NCBI GenBank assembly: GCA_963697285.1
Contig: CAVONI010000011.1
Coordinates: 620,001-684,000, forward strand
Reading direction: 5' to 3'
DNA: 64,000 nt
Origin: JAEUQQ01 sp963697285
GTDB lineage: Bacteria; Acidobacteriota; Vicinamibacteria; Vicinamibacterales; JAFNAJ01
Shown: in pieces, positions 18,643 through 27,402 of the stretch
How positions within the stretch are numbered: position 1 is the first letter of the stretch
How the letters are laid out: each line of letters opens with the position of its first letter
Notes under the pieces: model-generated
Database searches by the model: none
Seen by the model: the letters and a program-made list of their open reading frames with translations, nothing else
What the model was told of the DNA's origin: nothing
Made by a program: the position numbers and the translations under genes

Positions 18643-19667
18643 GCGACGACCATCCCGACGTGCGGACGCAAGGCGTCGAGTGTCGCGAGCGTCGCTGGTG
18701 CCTCGCGCAGCACCGGAACGGCATAGACCGGAATCGGCGCCAGCCTCGCCTGCAGCATGGCCACGCCGCGGGCGTCGCGGACGCCCAGCCACCGGATGAC
18801 GTCGAGGCCCGCCATCGTGCGACCATCCCCGGCCCTGACCTCGGGATGCACGAGGTTGACGATCACCGACGACAGGCGGTGGCCGCGCTCGACGAGCTGT
18901 CGTGCGAAGAACAGCGTCTCGCCCACGCGCTCCTCGTCGGCACGTGTCACGAGCACGAAGCGCGTCTGCGCCGACGTGAGCAGCGTCGACACCTCGTGCG
19001 CGCGGGCGCGGAAGCCGTCGTAGAGGGGGCCGAAGGCCTGGAAGAACTCCGCGACGTCGCGCAGCAACCCGAGGCCGACGAGACGATCGAGCCAGGCCTC
19101 GAGGCCGCGACCGAGCACACCGAGGCGCCGGGTCGGCTGCAGGCGACCCGACGCGTCGAACCAGGTGCGCAGCGCCAGCCGCAGCGCGCCGCTGTCGAGA
19201 AACCCGATGATGCGTGACGGCGCGTCGAGGAAGTCGAGGGCCTGGCGGGTCGGGGGCGTATCGACCACCACCCGCGAGAAGCGGCGCGAGGCGCGCACCT
19301 CGAAGACACGCTCGACCGCCATGTATTCGAGCACGCCGGCCAGCGAACCCCGCAGCTCGTGATAGAGGCGGCTGTTGAAGATGCGGTCTGCAGCCGCGAC
19401 GTCAGGCGCATGCCGCCGCACCAGCGCGTCGAAGGTGCTCTGCGCGTCGAGCAGGTGCGCATGCAGGCTGCCGGGCGCATCGAGCGGCACGGCCACGTCG
19501 CTGCCGGCCTCGGCGCCGACTCCAAGCGCATCCTTCAAACGCCTCGAGGGGTCGAACGTCATCACGAGGGCCTGCTCACCATTGTGAGCGGCCTCGAGCG
19601 CCATCGCCGCAGCGATCGACGTCTTGCCGACGCCGCCGCTGCCGACGACGATGGTGATCGGGGTCAC
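18639..19667 (-). CDS. ArsA/Get3-type ATPase, second of a pair
   Basis: About 342 residues. The GTG start at 19667 overlaps the stop of the first ATPase (GTGA). It has a deviant Walker A GSGGVGKTSIAAAMA at about 9-23, a switch-like MTFDPSRRLKDALGV near 39-53, and VVVDTPPTRQALDFLD near 135-150 in place of the usual DTAPTGHTLRLL. ArsA-family ATPases dimerise through this loop and act in anion export (ArsA) or tail-anchored protein targeting (Get3). Tandem, unequal pairs also occur in Actinobacteria (Rv3679/Rv3680 type). No arsB or arsenic gene is nearby, so an arsenite pump is unlikely. Confidence 0.8.
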   Translation of the reverse strand: MTPITIVVGSGGVGKTSIAAAMALEAAHNGEQALVMTFDPSRRLKDALGVGAEAGSDVAVPLDAPGSLHAHLLDAQSTFDALVRRHAPDVAAADRIFNSRLYHELRGSLAGVLEYMAVERVFEVRASRRFSRVVVDTPPTRQALDFLDAPSRIIGFLDSGALRLALRTWFDASGRLQPTRRLGVLGRGLEAWLDRLVGLGLLRDVAEFFQAFGPLYDGFRARAHEVSTLLTSAQTRFVLVTRADEERVGETLFFARQLVERGHRLSSVIVNLVHPEVRAGDGRTMAGLDVIRWLGVRDARGVAMLQARLAPIPVYAVPVLREAPATLATLDALRPHVGMVVA

Positions 19668-20569
19668 GACGCGTCCTCGACGGCTGCCGACAGGCGCGAC
19701 GCGACGTCGGCCACGAGCGCCGGACCACGGCCGTGGGTCACCAACGGCAGGACGCACGTCGGACCGTCCCACCAGTCGGCGAGCCGCGAGAGCTCCCGCC
19801 GGTTGGTCGTTGCACGTGCCCGCCAGATGGCGAGGGCCTCGTCCTCGTCGGCCGCGGCACGGGTGGAGGGATACGACGGATACACGGCGTTGACGACGAC
19901 AGCCGACGGCCGTCGTCCCAATCGCTGTTGGAGTTCCGCGGTGAACTCGCGGGCCTCCTGCATCGCGAACGCCTCGGCGTGTGTCACGAGCACGATGCTC
20001 GTCTGCGCTCGCGCGGCCACCACGTTGGCGATCTCGCCCGCCAGCGCGGCGAACGGGCCCGACTCGACGGCTCGTGTCACCAGCCGTGGGGCGTCGAGCA
20101 ACGCCAGCGCGTGCCCCGAGGCCGGTGCGTCGAGCACGACGTGATGGAACGTCGCCCGCGTGCCGTGGCCCACGGCCCGCGTGGCGTGCCCGAGCAGCGC
20201 CACTTCCTTCAGTCCCGGCGCAGCATCCACGAAGTGATGGAACACGCGGCTCGCGGTGAGCTTCCGCGTCACCCAGGGCAACCGCACGTGGGCCACCGCG
20301 AACTCCTCGATGAGCGCGTGAGGATTCACGTGCTCGAGCGCGCATCGCTTGTTGACCCACACCCGCGCGCCGGCGCTCGGCTCGACGCCGAGGCACTCGA
20401 AGAGCGACTCGCGGGGATCGACGTCGAGCGCCAGCACACGCCGCGCGGCACTGATACGCGTGGCCAGGGCCGCGGCAATCACACTCTTCCCCACACCGCC
20501 CTTTCCGGTGACGATCACCAGGGGGGCCGTGAAGGCAGCGGCAAGCGTGTCGGCGGTGAGGGGTGGCAT
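19664..20569 (-). CDS. ArsA/Get3-type ATPase, first of a pair
   Basis: The 301-residue protein starts at the ATG at 20569 (MPPLTADTLAAAF). It has a deviant Walker A VTGKGGVGKSVIAAALA at about 20-36, LALDVDPRESLFECLGV near 44-60 and VLDAPASGHALALLDAPR near 140, the equivalent of the ArsA signature loop. It is shorter than ArsA and carries only one ATPase domain, so it should pair with the next gene, to which it is coupled by a 4-bp GTGA overlap. The function of the pair is unknown; protein targeting or metabolite-linked roles are possible. Confidence 0.78.
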   Translation of the reverse strand: MPPLTADTLAAAFTAPLVIVTGKGGVGKSVIAAALATRISAARRVLALDVDPRESLFECLGVEPSAGARVWVNKRCALEHVNPHALIEEFAVAHVRLPWVTRKLTASRVFHHFVDAAPGLKEVALLGHATRAVGHGTRATFHHVVLDAPASGHALALLDAPRLVTRAVESGPFAALAGEIANVVAARAQTSIVLVTHAEAFAMQEAREFTAELQQRLGRRPSAVVVNAVYPSYPSTRAAADEDEALAIWRARATTNRRELSRLADWWDGPTCVLPLVTHGRGPALVADVASRLSAAVEDAS

Positions 20570-20661
20570 GCCTCCACCTGGGCGTGCAGGTGCGAGTTGA
20601 GGGTCACGACAGCAGGCGCCGCCGGCAGCCCCGCGCTGCCGGGCGACGCCCGCGGGAACGG

Positions 20662-22151
20662 CTACCGCGGGTACACGAGCGTCAGCGGGTCGGGCAGCGG
20701 GATCATCGTGATGGCGCGCTCGCCCGCGAGCGTGTCGAACGAATATTCCGGGCGATCGGGATCGCCGGCCCGCATGGCCGCCGACGTTTCCCACCGCCAG
20801 GATCACCACCTTGTCTGGGTTGCAGGTACCTTTGCGCCACGCGCTGGATGTCGGCCGCAGTCAGCGCGCGGACCTTGTCGCGGTACGTCGCGTAGAACGA
20901 GGCCGGACGCCCGGTGATCTCGTCGGAGGCGAAGGTGCCCGCCACGGCGGCAGCCGACGCAAACGCGCGCGGGAATGTCTCGATGGCCGACGTCTTGACG
21001 GTCTCGAGTTCCTCGGCGCTCACCGGTTCGGTGCGGATGCGCGCGATCTCGTCGAGCACGATCCGGATGGCGCGTGGCACGCTCTCGCTCTTCGACTGGA
21101 AGCCGGCGCGGAAGAGGCCCTCGTAGTACGTCCCGCCCGAGAGACTCGACCCGGCGCTGTAGGCAAGGCCCTCGTCGCTGCGCACGCGGTTCGTGATGCG
21201 TGACGTGAAGCCCGACCCGCCCAGGATGTCGTTCATCAGGTCGATCGCGATCTCGTCCGGATTCCCCTGCACGTATCCCAGGTGTCCGATCGAGACGCGG
21301 CCCTGGTTCACGTCGGCCTTGTTGACCATGTAGACGCCCGGTGCGGGCACGTGCGCCGGCTTCGGAACGGCGGGCGCGGGCTTCCCCGCCGCCCATCCCG
21401 CCATCAGGGCCTCGAGCTTGCCGATCATCGCCGCCGTGTCGAAGTCGCCCGACACGGCGAGCACGACGTTCCCGGGGTGCACCCACGTCGAGTGGAAGGC
21501 GACGAGATCGTCGCGCGTGATCCGCTCGAGGCTCGGCTTCGTGCTGGCGCGTGTCGAGAAGTGCGCCTCGCCGCGCATGAGGCGTCCCCACTCGCGGCTC
21601 TCGATGCCGTCGGTCGAGTCGTTGCGCCGCTCCATGGCCTGCAACGACTGGCTCCGCGCGAGGTCGAGGCGCGCCTGCTCGAAGCGCGGCCGGCGCAGCA
21701 CGTCGAACAGCAGTTCCAGGGCTGCGTCCGTGTCTTTCGCCAGGAAGTTCGCCGACACCGATCCAGTCGTCGCCCCGAAACCGCTCGTCACCTGTGCCGC
21801 CAGGAAGTCGGCGGCTTCGTCGAAGGCGTCAGCCGAGCGTCCGCCCGCCCCGCCGGCGCGCATCTGCGCGCCCGTCAGCGAGGCGAGCCCAGTCTTGTCG
21901 TCGGGATCCAGGTAGCTGCCGCCGCGAATCAGCACCGACACCGTGACGAGCGGCAGGGCATGATCCTCGACGAAGTGGCCGACGACCTTGTTCTTGAGCA
22001 CGCGACGCGACGCCGCCGGCGACGGCGGCGTGAACGCGAGCGGCGCGAACGTCAGCTCGCGTGGGTGCGCCGGCACGGGCTGCGCCATCGACACGCCGCT
22101 GCCGAGCGCAAGCGCCGCCAGGAGGGCACCGACCACACGTGGCGGCGTCAC
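20662..22151 (-). CDS. M16 peptidase-like protein, non-catalytic partner; frame broken near 20776 and 20816
   Basis: About 496 residues. The GTG start at 22151 overlaps the stop of the catalytic M16 gene (GTGA). A signal peptide (VVGALLAALALGSGVSMA) is followed by two M16 halves. The HxxEH zinc motif is replaced by LASLTGAQMRAGG, as in non-catalytic partners. The region GRVSIGHLGYVQGNPDEIA and the RSDEGLAYSAGSSL segment (substrate-binding R...Y) are kept. Two extra bases near 20816 and 20776 disturb the C-terminus; without them it reads DKVVILAVGNVGG ... PLPDPLTLVYPR and stops at 20662. It probably forms a heterodimeric periplasmic peptidase with its neighbour. Confidence 0.82.
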
Positions 22152-23887
22152 TGCTGGCCTCCCTTCGCGATGCGCTGTGTCAGCAGCGTCTTCATCACGG
22201 CAATGAGCGGTTTCATCTCGGGCGGTGCGGCGCCTTCCTGTTGCGTGACCTGTTCGAGGAGGGCACGCGCCGCCTCGATCGGCATCTGACCGACCATGGC
22301 CTGCATTTGCGTCGCCTTCTGCCGCTGCTCGTCGGTGAGCCCGGCAAACAGGTCGGTCGCTGCGGCAGGTGCCTCTGACTTCTTCGTGTAGTACGTGGCC
22401 ACGGCGCGCCGCTCGGGCACGAAGTAGGCCTTCGCCACCCGCTGGACATCGGCCGGCGTCACCGCCGCCAGCTTCTTCGGATCCTCGTTGAACGACTCCC
22501 AGCCGCGACCGGCTTCGGCCGACAGCAACTGGAACATCAGCGCGAAGTTGCTCTGGAGCCGACGGTAGTTCCCGGCGGCGAAGATGTTCTTGACCTTCTG
22601 CAGCTCGCGCTCGTCCACCGGTTCCGACTGCAGCTTGATGATCTCCCGCTCCAGGGCCGCCTGCACGTCCTCGGGCGTCTTCCCGGTGCGGGCCGTGCCC
22701 GAGAACGAGAAGTAGCCCTGCCACTTCATGCCGTTCTGGCCCGCGCCGGCGTTGGTCGCGACCTGCTGGTCGAGCACGAGCGACTTGTAGAGGCGCCCCG
22801 TGCGCCCGTTCAGGAGCGCCCCGGCGACGACCAGCGCGAACTCGTCGACGTGGCCGTCGGCCACCGTGAGGTAGCGCAACTCGACCTCGGGCGACGTCTC
22901 GGCCGACGCGGTGAACCGGCGTTCGCCGAGGGGCTCGACCTCGAGCGTCCTCACCGGCAGTGGGTCCTGCGGATTACGCTTCAAGGGCCCGAAGTACCGT
23001 TCGGCCAGGGCCCTGGCCTGGGCGGGATCGAAGTCGCCGACGAGGCAGGCGGCAATGTTGTTGGGCGCGTAGTTCAGGTCGAAGTAGGCTACGGCTTCGT
23101 CACGGGTGATCGCGTGCAGGTCGCTGGGCCACCCGACGACGGGCCAGTGGTACGGCGATGCGTTCCAGAAGATGGCGTCGAACTGCTCGTCGAGCTTGCC
23201 CGTCGGCGTGGACTCGACACGAAGACGACGCTCCTCGCTCACCACGTCGCGCTCGGTGTAGAACTCCCGGAACACCGGGTTCCTGAGACGGTCGGCCTCC
23301 ATCCAGAACCACAGCTCGAGCTTGTTCGACGGGACGTTGATGAAGTACAGCGTCAGGTCGTTGCTCGTCATGGCGTTCATGCTGCTCGCCCCGGCGGCGG
23401 TGTAGATCTTGTCGAACTCGTTGGCGACCAGCAGGGCCCTGGCCTGCGCCTCGATCGCGGCGAGTTGGTCGAGCAGCTCCTGGTGGCGCGGCGAGCGCTG
23501 CTTCGGGTCGCGCAGATCGGTGATCTCTCCGAGGCGCAGCTTCCGCTGCTGCTCGAGTTCCTCGCGCCGGATCTGGGCCTTCAGGGCGTCCATCTGCGCC
23601 ATGAGGGCGAGGTCTTTCTCGATGTCGGTGGTGCCGATGACGCGCGTGCCCTTGAACATCATGTGCTCGAAGAGGTGCGAGATGCCCGTGATGCCGGGGC
23701 GCTCGTTCACCGACCCGACCTTCGCGACCCATCCCGCCGCCACGGCCGGGTCACCCTTGCGAGGCACGAGCAGGAACGTCATGCCGTTCTCGAGCACGAA
23801 CTCCTGTACCGCGACTTGTTGCGCGCCGGCAGGCGAACTCGGCAGCAGGCAGATCAGCAGGCACAAGACGACCACACACCGTTGCAT
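22148..23887 (-). CDS. M16 zinc metallopeptidase, catalytic subunit
   Basis: About 579 residues, starting at the ATG at 23887 behind GGAGGAAT. A signal peptide (VVVLCLLICLLPSSPAGA) precedes the inverted zinc motif HLFEHMMFKG at about residue 71, the hallmark of pitrilysin-family M16 enzymes. A charged coiled insertion (about 100-160, rich in E, Q and R) separates the motif from SSMNAMTSNDLTLYFINVP. It should degrade peptides in the periplasm with the following non-catalytic subunit. The C-terminal tail EMKPLIAVMKTLLTQRIAKG is helical. Confidence 0.88.
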   Translation of the reverse strand: MQRCVVVLCLLICLLPSSPAGAQQVAVQEFVLENGMTFLLVPRKGDPAVAAGWVAKVGSVNERPGITGISHLFEHMMFKGTRVIGTTDIEKDLALMAQMDALKAQIRREELEQQRKLRLGEITDLRDPKQRSPRHQELLDQLAAIEAQARALLVANEFDKIYTAAGASSMNAMTSNDLTLYFINVPSNKLELWFWMEADRLRNPVFREFYTERDVVSEERRLRVESTPTGKLDEQFDAIFWNASPYHWPVVGWPSDLHAITRDEAVAYFDLNYAPNNIAACLVGDFDPAQARALAERYFGPLKRNPQDPLPVRTLEVEPLGERRFTASAETSPEVELRYLTVADGHVDEFALVVAGALLNGRTGRLYKSLVLDQQVATNAGAGQNGMKWQGYFSFSGTARTGKTPEDVQAALEREIIKLQSEPVDERELQKVKNIFAAGNYRRLQSNFALMFQLLSAEAGRGWESFNEDPKKLAAVTPADVQRVAKAYFVPERRAVATYYTKKSEAPAAATDLFAGLTDEQRQKATQMQAMVGQMPIEAARALLEQVTQQEGAAPPEMKPLIAVMKTLLTQRIAKGGQQ

Positions 23888-23916
23888 GCGGGATTCCTCC
23901 AACCGTGTCATCTTAT

Positions 23917-24008
23917 CCCCTTCGACTCGGGCGTTGGCCAGCGGCGCCTCGCTCAGGGCAGGCCCCTTCGACTCGGGCGTCAGTTACTGGCGCCTCGCTC
24001 AGGGCAGG
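23917..24008. repeat. Two 46-bp direct repeats
   Basis: Unit 1 (23917-23962) and unit 2 (23963-24008) both begin CCCCTTCGACTCGGGCGT and end GGCGCCTCGCTCAGGGCAGG, differing only in the centre. They lie upstream of the divergent M16 and small hypothetical genes. The CCTTCGACTC ... CTCAGGGCA type is a dispersed intergenic repeat in many GC-rich genomes; a related piece occurs near 40945. Confidence 0.8.
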
Positions 24009-24072
24009 GCCTGTCGGCTCGAGCTTGGACCGGTGTGGAACTGGCGATGCCGGGCGCGGAAAGGATAACGGC

Positions 24073-24381
24073 ATGTTACGGGTGGTCGAGCGTGTGATGG
24101 GCGAAGGGGTGCTGACGCGCGAGGGTCATCGGCTGGGGACGGTGGCCTACGAGCTGACGCTGTACCGCCAGTGGGCGTCAACACCCGAGGGACTGGTGCC
24201 GGGCGAGTACGAGGTGGACGGGCATTTCATGGCCCCGCCCGATCGCCTCGACGCCTGGACCGGCACGTCGGCACCGCTGGTGCTCCATCTTGACGATGGG
24301 CGACGAGTCGATCTGTACGTGGTGAACCTCGACGGCGTGGTCACGCCTGCCGATACGAGGGGCTTCTACTTCCCTGACTAG
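24073..24381 (+). CDS. Small hypothetical protein
   Basis: A 102-residue acidic protein without signal peptide or membrane segment: MLRVVERVMGEGVLTREGHR, then GTVAYELTLYRQWASTPEG and a C-terminal half with LVLHLDDGRRVDLYVVNLDG. The strand-turn-strand pattern suggests a small beta-sandwich or barrel. I do not recognise the family. The ATG at 24073 is chosen because the longer upstream reading is made only of the direct-repeat DNA. Codon use matches the neighbours. Confidence 0.6.
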   Translation: MLRVVERVMGEGVLTREGHRLGTVAYELTLYRQWASTPEGLVPGEYEVDGHFMAPPDRLDAWTGTSAPLVLHLDDGRRVDLYVVNLDGVVTPADTRGFYFPD

Positions 24382-24723
24382 TCCCAGCCGCCCACCACCG
24401 ACTCCACGTCGCGTGCCGCGGAGCCTCACCGCAGCACCGGTTCGCCCGTGTTTCCTGGGTGAGGCGGATTCGGCGCCGGGAGCGGCCCCGCCACATCACA
24501 CCCCGGCCCGGCAGGCCCATCGGAAGGCCCGTGGACGGGGGCCCGACCGATGCTGTTGACGCCAGGGGCGCACCCCGGCGCGCGACCTGGGGTCAAAGGC
24601 CCCATTTCCCGCCAGAATCGCACGAAAGTCCTCCGACGGCCAGGCGGCCCGCCAGCATGAAGGCCCTGCGGGCTGGGCGCGCGCAGATCGCCCGCACGGC
24701 AGGAACGATGTTTGCCTGTTCGG
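24382..24723. other. Intergenic region with a decayed GGGGTC element
   Basis: About 340 bp with no supported coding frame. TGGGGTC...GGCCCCA at 24588-24604 resembles a worn copy of the GGGGTCAGACCCC palindromes at 33895 and 34051. No clear promoter was found for the following gene. Confidence 0.4.
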
Positions 24724-25995
24724 ATGGGTGGACAGGCCTCCCGCACGAACATGCACATGGTGAGCCCGTCGTTCGATGCCGTTCTCCACAACTTCGAAGC
24801 GCGCCGCTTCCTTCCCCTGGATGCCGTCATCGAGAGGGCTGAAGGCCCCTGGCTCTACGACGCAGACGGCCGCCGGTACTTGGACTGCCTGACGGTTTCG
24901 ACGGGCGCCGTCCAGGGCCACTGCCACCCGCGCGTGATGCGGGCCATGGCTGAACGGGCCGCCCGGATGACGCTGACCGATCGCGAGGCTGAGAACGACG
25001 CGTTGCCGCCGCTGCTTGCCCGGATCCGGGAGGCAACGGGCCACGAGGTCGTCGTGCTGTGCCATGCGACGGCGGATGCGCTGACCATCGCCCTCGACGC
25101 GGCTCGTCAGGCAGGTGGCCAACGCAAGGGCATCAGGCCGGGCGACGCCGCAGTGATCGCGTGCAGCGGCAACGACCTGGGTCTCGGACGGGAGCCCTCC
25201 GGCGCCCGCCCGGCGCACGCTGGGTGCAGCCGTCCCGGCTTCCCCTCCACCCACTGCGTGCTCGTCCCGTTTGGTGATATCGACGCGCTCGCGTCGGCCA
25301 TCACGCGTCGCACCGTTGCCGTCGTCGTCGCTCCCGTCCACACCAGTCGCGGCCTCGAGCTGCCGCCCGACGGCTACCTGTCACAGGTCGCGGCGGCCTG
25401 CGTCCGGCACGACGTCCTGCTGATCGTCGACGAGACGCAGACCGGGTTCGGACGGCTCGGCCACCTCTTCGCCCACCAGGCCGAGGACGTCGTGCCCGAC
25501 ATGCTGCTGCTCGGCACGGCGATGTCGAGCGGGTGCTTCCCCGCATCGGCCGTCACGGCGCGCGGGCACGTGGCCGGCCTGCTCCGGACCTTCGCGCACG
25601 ACGCCACGTTCAAGGGGAACCCCGTGTGGTGTGCCGCCGCGTCAGCGGCAGTCGACGTCGTGGTCGACGAGCACCTTGTCGACCGCTCACGCGACCTCGG
25701 GCGCGAACTCCTCTCGCGGCTCCGTGGTATCGAGAGCCCGTACATCCGCGACATCCGCGGACGCGGACTGTGGGTCGCGATCGACCTCACGTGTCGTGCA
25801 CATCCCTTCAACGAGGCGCTGATGGATGACGGGGTGGCCGTGAACGACGCCGGCGACGCAACCATCCGCCTGTCGCCTGCGCTGACGGTGAGCCGCTCGC
25901 AACTCGCCTGGCTTGCCGACCGCGTCGGACGCGTGCTCGACGACCGCGCCGCACGCAGATCCGCCGCGCATTCGGCGTTGTCCCAGGCCGATTAG
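24724..25995 (+). CDS. Ornithine-aminotransferase-like protein lacking the catalytic lysine
   Basis: About 423 residues with the overall class-III (ornithine/acetylornithine aminotransferase) layout: GPWLYDADGRRYLDCLTVST near the N-terminus, PPDGYLSQVAAACVRHDVLL, IVDETQTGFGRLGHLFA and IRDIRGRGLWVAIDL. The PLP lysine site reads LLLGTAMSSGCFPASAV, with Thr (ACG, 25516-25518) where the family has Lys. The phosphate-binding GxEA segment has become LCHATADALTIA, and the HGRT and EPIQGE segments are also lost. The frame is sound on both sides, so this is substitution, not a frameshift. It is probably a pseudoenzyme. Starts at 24712 (TTG) or 24751 are also possible. An amino-acid permease follows 88 bp downstream. 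Confidence 0.75.
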   Translation: MGGQASRTNMHMVSPSFDAVLHNFEARRFLPLDAVIERAEGPWLYDADGRRYLDCLTVSTGAVQGHCHPRVMRAMAERAARMTLTDREAENDALPPLLARIREATGHEVVVLCHATADALTIALDAARQAGGQRKGIRPGDAAVIACSGNDLGLGREPSGARPAHAGCSRPGFPSTHCVLVPFGDIDALASAITRRTVAVVVAPVHTSRGLELPPDGYLSQVAAACVRHDVLLIVDETQTGFGRLGHLFAHQAEDVVPDMLLLGTAMSSGCFPASAVTARGHVAGLLRTFAHDATFKGNPVWCAAASAAVDVVVDEHLVDRSRDLGRELLSRLRGIESPYIRDIRGRGLWVAIDLTCRAHPFNEALMDDGVAVNDAGDATIRLSPALTVSRSQLAWLADRVGRVLDDRAARRSAAHSALSQAD

Positions 25996-26082
25996 GCACC
26001 GGCGCTCGTTCACACGGTCTGCTGCATTCTCGGCGAGGGCCCCGTACCCAGGCGGTGGGCTCTGCGTGTACACTCTCGGCCC

Positions 26083-27381
26083 ATGCCTTCACCGCAGCCC
26101 GGGCGCGACGCGGGGCTCGTCCGCGCGATTGGTGCTCCCACGCTCACGCTCTCGGTCATCAACTCCACCATCGGTGCGGGCATCTTCGTGCTGCCGGCCA
26201 TCGTGGGCGCGCAACTCGGCACGGCGGCGCCGTTCGCCTACGTCGTCTGCGCATGCGCCATGCTCGTGATCTCCCTCAGCTTCGCGGTCGCCGGATCGCG
26301 CGTCGCCTCCACGGGAGGCATCTACGCCTACGTCCGCACGGCGTTCGGTCCCACGATTGGCTACTTCGCCGGCGTGCTGCAGGTGCTGTCGGCCATGCTG
26401 GCCGTTGGGGCCGTCGCGCGCGGGATGGTCGACACGCTCGTGTCGCCGCAACGTCCGCAGGCGTTCGTGCTCGGCACCGTGACGCTGGCGATCATCGTCT
26501 CGGTCATCGTGGCGCTGAACGTGCGCGGCGTGAAGCTGGGCGCGCGCTCCGTGGCGCTGGTGACGCTGGCCAAGTTGCTGCCCCTGGTGGCGTTCGTCGC
26601 GCTGGGCCTGTTCGCGATCGACGCGCCGCCGCCGATGCCGACGTGGCCGGGCTTCGAGCCGCTGGGCCGCACCGCGCTCACACTGATCTTCGCGTTCGTC
26701 GGCGTGGAGATCGCCCTGAACCCCGGTGCCGAAATCAAGGCGCCGTCGCGATCGGTGCCGCTGGCGCTGTTGGCTGCGCTCGGCGTCGTCACGGCGTTCT
26801 ACCTGCTCATCCAGTACGTGGCGTTCGGCGCGCTGGGCGCCGACCTGGGATCCGAACAGACGGCCCCGCTCGCGGCGGCTGCCTCGCGCGTGCTGTCGAG
26901 CGGCTGGGCGCGCGTGATGCTGTGGGGCGCGTCGCTGTCGATGCTCGGATACGTTGGCGGAGACCTGCTGAATTCGCCGCGTGCCGTGTACGCGTTGGCG
27001 CGCGACCGGTTCCTGCCGCGCTCCCTGGCGATCATCCATCCGCGGTTCAAGACACCGTGGGTGGCCATCGTCTGCTACGCGCTGGTGGTGATGGCCATCA
27101 CGAGCAGCGGCACGTTCGGCCAACTCGCGATCGTGTCGAACGTCGCCATCCTGCTGCTCTACCTGATGGGTTGCGGGGCGGCGATGATGCTCGCGCGGCG
27201 CAACGTGCGCGAGGCTGGCGGCGAGCCGTTCGCGCTGCCCGGCACGAGCATCGTGGCGCCCGTGCTCGCGTCGGCGTTCATCCTGTGGCTCCTGTGGCAC
27301 GCGACCTGGATGGAGTTCGCGGTCACGGGCATCGTGCTCGCCCTGGCCGCCGTCGCCCTCTGGTTCAGGACGGCCGATTAG
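26083..27381 (+). CDS. APC-family amino acid permease
   Basis: The 432-residue protein has about 12 transmembrane segments. The first helix carries the APC signature SVINSTIGAGIFVLP (broken helix 1, substrate site), and the sixth region has TLIFAFVGVEIALNPGAEIK, again typical. It is expected to import amino acids by proton or cation symport, or exchange; the substrate is not readable. It follows the lysine-less aminotransferase-like gene on the same strand, so the two may be functionally linked. TACACT at 26069-26074, only 8 bp before the ATG, could be the -10 box of a near-leaderless transcript. Confidence 0.88.
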   Translation: MPSPQPGRDAGLVRAIGAPTLTLSVINSTIGAGIFVLPAIVGAQLGTAAPFAYVVCACAMLVISLSFAVAGSRVASTGGIYAYVRTAFGPTIGYFAGVLQVLSAMLAVGAVARGMVDTLVSPQRPQAFVLGTVTLAIIVSVIVALNVRGVKLGARSVALVTLAKLLPLVAFVALGLFAIDAPPPMPTWPGFEPLGRTALTLIFAFVGVEIALNPGAEIKAPSRSVPLALLAALGVVTAFYLLIQYVAFGALGADLGSEQTAPLAAAASRVLSSGWARVMLWGASLSMLGYVGGDLLNSPRAVYALARDRFLPRSLAIIHPRFKTPWVAIVCYALVVMAITSSGTFGQLAIVSNVAILLLYLMGCGAAMMLARRNVREAGGEPFALPGTSIVAPVLASAFILWLLWHATWMEFAVTGIVLALAAVALWFRTAD

Positions 27382-27402
27382 ACCGGCACGTTCGCAAGTC
27401 GG

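Noticed and set aside
18639..20569. Arsenite efflux system
   Set aside because: The ATPases are single-domain with altered signature loops, and no arsB, arsC, arsD or arsR is near.
24724..25995. Functional ornithine aminotransferase
   Set aside because: The PLP lysine and several binding motifs are absent while the frame is intact.
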